This document shows positions 59,192 to 64,000 of a DNA stretch of 64,000 bases, one piece after another (the stretch's first letter is position 1; every line of letters starts with the position of its first letter). Source of the stretch: Microbacterium sp. CFH 31415 (GTDB lineage Bacteria > Actinomycetota > Actinomycetes > Actinomycetales > Microbacteriaceae); NCBI RefSeq assembly GCF_022538185.1, contig NZ_JAKYXC010000010.1, forward strand, positions 186,001 to 250,000, read 5' to 3'. A model generated the notes under the pieces. The model did not search any database and was not told the DNA's origin. It worked only from the letters and a program-made list of their open reading frames with translations. The position numbers and the translations under genes were made by a program.

Positions 59192-60268
59192 TCAGTCCCC
59201 GGTGGGACTTGCCCAGAGCGGCACGTCGGGACGGTGCGCGAGCGCCGCCGACGCGAGGTCGGGCGGCAGGGCGGCGATGGTCGCCGGCTGCCACTTCGGG
59301 GACCTGTCCTTGTCGATGACCTGCGCGCGGATGCCTTCCGGCAGGTCGGGCTGCGTCGAGGCGAACCACATCACGAGGCCGTACTCCTGCTCCAGAGCGG
59401 CGCGCAGCCCGGGCAGGTCACGCGACCGGCGGACGGAGGCGAGCGTCACGGCGAGACCGGTCGGCGAGAGTTCGCCGAGGAGGTCGGCGGTGGCGGATGC
59501 CTCGGGCTCGGGGCGCACCCGCAGGCGCTCGACGATGTCGGCGACGGTGTCACCCGCGAACGCGTCGTCGATCCACGCGCGCGCACGCTCGAGTCTCGAC
59601 GGCGGCGGAGTCTCGTCGAAGAGCAGCACCAGCTCGGTCGGGCTGGACGGGTCGGCGCGCGTCTCGAGTGCGTCGCGCAGCCCGTCGAGGTGGGCGGACG
59701 GAACGAAGTGATCGGCGAATCCGGCGTACAGCGCGTCCGAGGCATCCATCACCGCACCGGTCAGACCGAGGTATTCGCCGAGGCGGCCCGGCGCGTGGGC
59801 GAGCAGCCACGTGCCGCCCACGTCAGGTGTGAAGCCGATGCGGGTCTCGGGCATCGCGAGCTGCGAGCGCTCGGTCACGATCCGGATGGCGGCGTGCCCC
59901 GCCACTCCGATGCCGCCGCCCATCGTGATGCCGTCGGCGAGCGCGACGAAGGGCTTCGGATACTCCGCGATCCGCGCGTTGAGCGCGTACTCGTCGCGGA
60001 AGAACAGGGCAGAGTCCTCGGAGCGACCGCTCATGACCCGCTCGGCGAGGCCCCGCACGTCGCCGCCGGCGCACAGTCCGCGCTCGCCTGCGCCGTCGAG
60101 CAGCACGACGTCGACCTCGGTGTCGTGCTCCCACGCGTCGAGTGCGGCGTGCAGCTGGTGGATCATGTCGAGATCGAGGGCGTTGATCGCGCGCGGGCGG
60201 TTGAGGGTGAGCCGTCCCAGTCCGCCGCGGGCGCGGACGAGGACGGTGGGCTCGGCGGCATCGGTCAC
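59192..60268 (-). CDS. 3-hydroxyisobutyryl-CoA hydrolase-like protein
   Basis: A 358-residue crotonase-superfamily protein of the HIBCH type: LCAGGDVRGLAERV and ADGITMGGGIGVAGHAAIR form the oxyanion hole, MPETRIGFTPDVGG carries the Glu and Asp expected for the hydrolase, and a C-terminal extension of about 100 residues distinguishes it from small hydratases. It releases 3-hydroxyisobutyrate in valine breakdown, a route that also leads to propionyl-CoA. GTG start at 60268; an upstream extension would lie in the divergent ABC region. Confidence 0.87.
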   Translation of the reverse strand: MTDAAEPTVLVRARGGLGRLTLNRPRAINALDLDMIHQLHAALDAWEHDTEVDVVLLDGAGERGLCAGGDVRGLAERVMSGRSEDSALFFRDEYALNARIAEYPKPFVALADGITMGGGIGVAGHAAIRIVTERSQLAMPETRIGFTPDVGGTWLLAHAPGRLGEYLGLTGAVMDASDALYAGFADHFVPSAHLDGLRDALETRADPSSPTELVLLFDETPPPSRLERARAWIDDAFAGDTVADIVERLRVRPEPEASATADLLGELSPTGLAVTLASVRRSRDLPGLRAALEQEYGLVMWFASTQPDLPEGIRAQVIDKDRSPKWQPATIAALPPDLASAALAHRPDVPLWASPTGD

Positions 60269-60430
60269 GGTCGCAACGTTACCGGGGCGACCCCCGCGGG
60301 CCGAGACGCGCAGCGACGCGGACAGCGCCGGGACGCCGCGCCACGATGCGAACCGGCCGCTGATTTCCCACGGCGACGGGCAGTTTCCGACAGGATAGGG
60401 GAAGTGCTCCCGAGGACGAGAGGGTTCGGC

Positions 60431-62251
60431 ATGCCGGAAGGACAGGTGCTGGAGTTCTCCGGCGTGACCAAGCGCTTCGGCGCAGTCACCGCAGTCTCGG
60501 ACTTCACCGCACGTGTCCAACCTGGGCTGGTCACCGGCTTCCTCGGCCCCAACGGCGCCGGCAAGACGACGTCGCTCCGCATGCTGCTCGGGCTCGTGCG
60601 GCCCACCGCCGGGCACGCCACGATCGGCGGGGCGAAGTACGCCAAGCTCGCCCACCCGCTGCAGACCGTCGGCGCCGTGCTCGAGGCATCCAGCTTCCAC
60701 CCCGGCCGCACCGGTGCCGCACACCTCACGGTGTACGCGCACGCGGCGAAGATCCCGAAGGCGCGGGTCGACGAGGTGCTCGGCCTGGTCGGACTGGCGG
60801 ATGCCGCGGGCCGCAAGGTCGGGGGCTACTCGCTGGGCATGCGGCAGCGCCTCGGCCTCGCGTATGCGCTCCTCGGCGACCCGGGCGTGCTGGTGCTCGA
60901 CGAGCCGACGAACGGCCTCGACCCCGAGGGCATCAAGTGGATCCGCGGGTTCCTCCGCCGGCTCGCCCGTGAAGGCCGCACCGTGCTCGTCTCGTCGCAC
61001 CTCCTCACCGAGGTGCAGCAGACCGTCGACGCGCTGCTGATCATCTCGCAGGGCCGTCTCGTGTTCGAGGGCGGCATGGATCAGCTGGTCGACCCGTCCG
61101 AGCAGGCCACCGTCGTCGACTCGGAAGACCGGGCGGCGCTGGCCGAGGCGCTGCGCGCCGCGGGCGTGCCGTTCGAGGTGCTGCGGTCGGGACTCACAGT
61201 GCGGGGCATCGAGCCGGCCGCCGTCGGCCTGGCCGCGGCCGCCGCGGGCGTGCCGCTCTCGACGCTGCACAAGCGCGGCCCCGCGCTGGAAGAGGTCTTC
61301 CTCGACCTGGTCAACGGCACGCGCGTGCATGCGAGCGCCTCCGGTCGACGGGACGACGTCATTCCCGCCCTCGAGTCGGGCCCGACCGGCGCCGTGCCCG
61401 TGCAGGAGTCGGTTCCGGATGCCGCGGCCGACGTCCCGCCGACGGACGGCGACGCGGTTCCCCCCGAAGCGGACGCCGTCCCCGCCGAGCCCGACGCTGT
61501 TCCCGCCGAGCCCGACGCTGTTCCCGCCGAGCCGGAGGACGGCGACACCGCGGGGATCGCCGCCGAACTCGACGCGGAGTGGTCGGGCGGCGCCATGGCC
61601 GGCGCAGCCGCCGTCGGCGCGGCCGAAGCCGCGCGTGAGGCCGAGGAGCGCCGCGCGGATGACGAGGCGGAAGAGGAAGCCGGCGCTGAAGCGGAGACCG
61701 CGGCCGACGAGGTCGCGCCGAGCACCGAAGCCGACGCCGCGCCTGAGGCTGAGCAGGACGCCGAAGCCGTTCCCGAGGTCGAGCCCGAGGCCGCGCCTGA
61801 GCCGGAGCCGGAGCCTCACACCGCGTCCTTCGCCGTCGCCAGCACCGGAGTGATCGACATCATCCCGGGCGACGAGCCCACGGCAGACGAGGTGTCCCCG
61901 GCCGAGGACGAACCGTCCGACGACGAGCCCTCCGACGAGTCCGACGACGAGCCGCCGTTCGTCGCCGAGGACGACGACCGCTCGTGGGAGGACTACGTCA
62001 AGACCGACGCCGACCTCGAAGCCGACCGCTTCTTCGCCGCCTTCGACGCCGAGGCCGAGTCCAGGGCGGCGGCCGAGGCCGCCGCGGAAGCAGAGGCATC
62101 AGATGTCGAGCCCGAAGCCCCGGCCGAAGAAGTCGGCGGGGCCGAGGCATCCGAACCCGAGTCATCGTCCGAACAGGAGCCGGAACCCGACCCCGAGCAA
62201 GAGCCCGACCCCGATCACGCACCCGAGTCCGAAGGGGGTGAGCAGCGATGA
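60431..62251 (+). CDS. ABC transporter ATPase with long acidic C-terminal tail
   Basis: A 606-residue protein. Residues 1-300 are a standard exporter-type ATPase: GPNGAGKTT near 40, YSLGMRQRLGLAYALLG as signature, VLDEPTNGLDPEG, SSHLLTE. Residues about 310-606 are an extremely acidic, Ala/Pro/Glu/Asp-rich low-complexity tail with a triplicated PDAVPAE unit and the only order-like part at SWEDYVKTDADLEADRFFAAFDAE. Typical relatives end near 300 residues. It is followed by its permease (ATGA overlap). The tail may be a disordered interaction or anchoring segment; its purpose is unknown. Confidence 0.85.
   Translation: MPEGQVLEFSGVTKRFGAVTAVSDFTARVQPGLVTGFLGPNGAGKTTSLRMLLGLVRPTAGHATIGGAKYAKLAHPLQTVGAVLEASSFHPGRTGAAHLTVYAHAAKIPKARVDEVLGLVGLADAAGRKVGGYSLGMRQRLGLAYALLGDPGVLVLDEPTNGLDPEGIKWIRGFLRRLAREGRTVLVSSHLLTEVQQTVDALLIISQGRLVFEGGMDQLVDPSEQATVVDSEDRAALAEALRAAGVPFEVLRSGLTVRGIEPAAVGLAAAAAGVPLSTLHKRGPALEEVFLDLVNGTRVHASASGRRDDVIPALESGPTGAVPVQESVPDAAADVPPTDGDAVPPEADAVPAEPDAVPAEPDAVPAEPEDGDTAGIAAELDAEWSGGAMAGAAAVGAAEAAREAEERRADDEAEEEAGAEAETAADEVAPSTEADAAPEAEQDAEAVPEVEPEAAPEPEPEPHTASFAVASTGVIDIIPGDEPTADEVSPAEDEPSDDEPSDESDDEPPFVAEDDDRSWEDYVKTDADLEADRFFAAFDAEAESRAAAEAAAEAEASDVEPEAPAEEVGGAEASEPESSSEQEPEPDPEQEPDPDHAPESEGGEQR
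61469..61531 (+). repeat. Three tandem 21-bp units in the ATPase tail
   Basis: The last two units (61490-61510 and 61511-61531) are identical; the first differs at a few bases. Each encodes (P/A)DAVPAE, so the repeat keeps the reading frame and can expand or shrink without frameshift. It lies inside the acidic tail. Confidence 0.9.
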
Positions 62252-63066
62252 GCCTGGCCGCAGCGACCCGCTCCGAGACGACCAAGCAGTTCTCCACCGC
62301 GATGTGGTGGGTGCTCGCGATCGTGCTCGCCGGCTACGTGGGCTTCACGGCCGCAGCGCTCGGCTTCGTCTTCGCCGCCGCAGCGACCGGTTCGCTCCCC
62401 GGCGACGCGCCCCCGCTCCCCGAGGACGGCCTCGCCGGCCTGCTGTACAGCACGGCGACGGCCGTGGGCTACGTCTTTCCGCTGCTCATCGGCACGCTCA
62501 TGGTCACCGCCGAGTTCCGGCACAAGACCCTCACGCCGACCTTCCTCGCAACGCCCCGGCGCGGCCGCGTGCTGTGGGCGAAGCTCTTCGCCGGTGTGGT
62601 GCTCGGCGTGCTCTACGGCGTGATCGGCATCGCCGCCGCGGTCGGCCCCTCGGTCGGGTTCCTCGCCGGGTACGGCATCGACACCATGCTCGCCTCGATC
62701 GACACGTGGGCTCAGTTCGGACGGATGCTGCTCGCCTACGTGCTGTGGGTGCTCATCGGCATCGGCGTCGGTGCGCTCGTGCGCAACCAGGTCGGCGCGA
62801 TCGTCGGCGTGCTCGTCTTCACGCAGTTCATCGAGCCGATCGCCCGCCTCGCCGCCACGTTCATCGAGCAGATCGGCGACTACACGCAGTACCTGCCGGG
62901 TGCCGCGAGCGATGCCCTCGTCGGATCCAGCATCTTCGCGATGAGCATGCAGGGCGGGTCGGTCGACCAGCTCGAGTGGTGGGTGGGCGGCCTCGTGCTC
63001 GCCGGCTACGCCGTGGTCTTCCTCGTCCTCGGATACCTCACCAGCTGGCGCCGCGACGTCAGCTGA
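62248..63066 (+). CDS. ABC-2 type transporter permease
   Basis: A 272-residue membrane protein with about six helices (WWVLAIVLAGYVGFTAAALGF, VGYVFPLLIGTLMVTAEF, MLLAYVLWVLIGIGVGALV). The segment AEFRHKTLTPTFLATPRR is typical of permeases paired with NatA/CcmA-like ATPases. ATGA overlap with the preceding ATPase makes them one exporter. Substrate unknown. Confidence 0.85.
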   Translation: MSLAAATRSETTKQFSTAMWWVLAIVLAGYVGFTAAALGFVFAAAATGSLPGDAPPLPEDGLAGLLYSTATAVGYVFPLLIGTLMVTAEFRHKTLTPTFLATPRRGRVLWAKLFAGVVLGVLYGVIGIAAAVGPSVGFLAGYGIDTMLASIDTWAQFGRMLLAYVLWVLIGIGVGALVRNQVGAIVGVLVFTQFIEPIARLAATFIEQIGDYTQYLPGAASDALVGSSIFAMSMQGGSVDQLEWWVGGLVLAGYAVVFLVLGYLTSWRRDVS

Positions 63067-63095
63067 CGGGCCCGCTCGGACGGGAGGGACCGCTG

Positions 63096-63557
63096 TCAGA
63101 CGGCGGGTGCCGCAGCGGTCTTGCGCGACCGCGGCTTGCGCGCCGGAACGGTCGGGATGGTTCCGGTCTCGGCAGCGATGTCGACGACGTCGCTCGCCTC
63201 GTCGGCGAGGTCGAGTCGCAGTGCCTGCACGAGCTCGAGACCGTGGCGCGTGGTCAGGATGATCCGCTGGAACTCGGGGTGCCCCTCGAGGTCGATCACG
63301 ACGCTCGGGCGATGACGGCGGATGATGGCGAAGTCGTCGCCACCGGCGGATTTCCACGTGCCCATCGCGACCACACCGCGCAGGTGGGTGCCGGGGCTCG
63401 GAACGCCGCGCAGCCACGTCCAGGCATCGTCGGTGAGCTGCACCTTGGTGATGGTCGAGCGCTCGATCACGACATTCCCCTTGCGGAATGCCATGGCGCG
63501 CTCGGCCCCGGACAGCACCACTTCGAGCTGCGTCGAGTCGAGCAGCATGGTCACCAT
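63096..63557 (-). CDS. Hypothetical PH-like protein
   Basis: A 153-residue protein without known motif. The pattern LEVVLSGAERAMAFRKGNVVIERSTIT followed by a DFAIIRRHRPSVVIDL strand resembles the small PH-like proteins common in actinobacteria, but this is only an impression. The C-terminal 20 residues are Lys/Arg/Pro-rich. A start at 63557 or 63548 is possible. Convergent with the ABC permease; no clear hairpin between them. Confidence 0.65.
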   Translation of the reverse strand: MVTMLLDSTQLEVVLSGAERAMAFRKGNVVIERSTITKVQLTDDAWTWLRGVPSPGTHLRGVVAMGTWKSAGGDDFAIIRRHRPSVVIDLEGHPEFQRIILTTRHGLELVQALRLDLADEASDVVDIAAETGTIPTVPARKPRSRKTAAAPAV

Positions 63558-63660
63558 GCCTCTAGTCTGCCAGCGGCCACCCCCAGTGCCAGGGTCATTT
63601 GCTTACAGGAGGGCAACGATCGACCGCGCCGAGGTCCGCGTCCGGTGCGAGACTGGACCG

Positions 63661-64000
63661 GTGACCTTCGCGGCATCCTCCCTCACCTCGCCCCCGGAGA
63701 CGGCGCGCGCGCTCGATCTCGCGGCCGCCTGCGGGCGCCTCGAGGTCGATGACGCGGCCGCACTCCTCGCCGCGGGCGGGCCCGACCTCGACCAACTGCT
63801 CGAGCTCGCCGGCGCGATGCGCGACGCCGGGCTCGAGGCATCCGGTCGTCCTCGCGTGATCACGTACTCGCGCAAGGTGTTCGTCCCGCTCACCACGCTC
63901 TGTCGCGATCGGTGCCACTACTGCGTCTTCGTCGACACTCCGGGGCAGCTGCTCAAGAAGCACAAGCCCGCCTTCATGTCGCCCGGGCAGGTGCTCGCTG
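63661..64000 (+). CDS. fbiC: FO synthase (coenzyme F420 biosynthesis), N-terminal part
   Basis: The first 113 codons of a gene that runs off the right edge, starting at GTG 63661. After a helical N-terminus, the radical-SAM motif is seen as C81-R-D-R-C85-H-Y-C88, preceded by RVITYSRKVFVPLTTL and followed by KHKPAFMSPGQVL, as in CofG/FbiC. The enzyme makes the deazaflavin FO for coenzyme F420. Whether the gene is a full CofG-CofH fusion (FbiC) cannot be seen, though this is usual in actinobacteria. Confidence 0.87.
   Translation, partial: MTFAASSLTSPPETARALDLAAACGRLEVDDAAALLAAGGPDLDQLLELAGAMRDAGLEASGRPRVITYSRKVFVPLTTLCRDRCHYCVFVDTPGQLLKKHKPAFMSPGQVLA

Noticed and set aside
59189-60430. Long N-terminal extension of the ABC ATPase
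   Set aside because: The extension is the antisense of the acyl-CoA hydrolase; the ATPase fold begins right after the ATG at 60431.
1-64000. CRISPR arrays, tRNA or rRNA genes, insertion sequences and phage genes
   Set aside because: No repeated spacer layout, cloverleaf-like sequence, transposase or phage-like protein was recognised on either strand.

Overview
The window is high-GC (roughly 70%), densely packed actinobacterial DNA. Genes commonly overlap through ATGA or GTGA, GTG starts are frequent, and there is a probable fbiC (coenzyme F420) fragment, a ykoEDC thiamine-precursor importer under a TPP riboswitch, and a methylcitrate cycle of the prpDBC type. Gene style and word usage, such as the recurrent GGATGCC, suggest Microbacteriaceae, most likely Microbacterium or a close relative; this is inference from the sequence alone. 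I saw no rRNA, tRNA, insertion sequence, phage gene or CRISPR array. No gene-free stretch exceeds about 225 bases.

Bases 1-27,100 form a catabolic island. It holds parts of a branched-chain-amino-acid-type ABC importer (a LivH-like permease cut by the left edge and a LivK-like lipoprotein). Its main operon (3687-13030) has an acyl-CoA synthetase, a MaoC-like protein, a DUF35 protein, a second MaoC-like protein, an Ltp2-type thiolase/aldolase, two acyl-CoA dehydrogenases, two SDRs and an amidohydrolase. This is the gene set of the mycobacterial igr locus (ChsE1/ChsE2, ChsH1/ChsH2, Ltp2), which removes a three-carbon side chain as propionyl-CoA, but here ChsH2 is split into two genes and there is no cyp125. 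Around it lie a Baeyer-Villiger monooxygenase, an HSL-family esterase, two metallo-beta-lactamase hydrolases, two Old Yellow Enzyme-type reductases, more SDRs, SnoaL-like and EthD-like proteins, thioesterases and an MFS exporter. IclR and PadR regulators are encoded locally. An 18-bp palindrome close to ACCAAGCAATTGCTTGGT occurs in six intergenic regions of this island (seven good sites plus one weak one), which suggests one regulon controlled by a TetR-like factor not encoded in the window.

Bases 27,149-33,260 carry a thiolase, a PaaI-type thioesterase and prpC, prpB and prpD with a GntR regulator. This is a fitting sink for propionyl-CoA released by the aldolase. The proposed flow is: import, CoA activation, dehydrogenation, hydration and retro-aldol cleavage to a ketone plus propionyl-CoA; Baeyer-Villiger oxidation of a ketone; hydrolysis of the ester or lactone; and the methylcitrate cycle for the C3 unit. 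The substrate is unknown. Steroid-like or terpenoid compounds are plausible, but no sterol-ring genes are present.

Bases 33,300-64,000 are mostly general genome: a two-gene ABC exporter with a MarR/GbsR-like regulator, an RNase H, a NUDIX hydrolase, an aldo/keto reductase, a 2240-residue secreted protein with propeller-like repeats and a gingipain-like domain lacking the usual Cys, rlmN, a LysE exporter, a three-gene beta-oxidation operon (51052 to 48641), ykoEDC, a D-Ala-D-Ala carboxypeptidase-like protein, a DnaJ-NERD fusion, an LssY-C protein, a 3-hydroxyisobutyryl-CoA hydrolase, an ABC transporter whose ATPase has a 300-residue acidic tail, and the start of fbiC.
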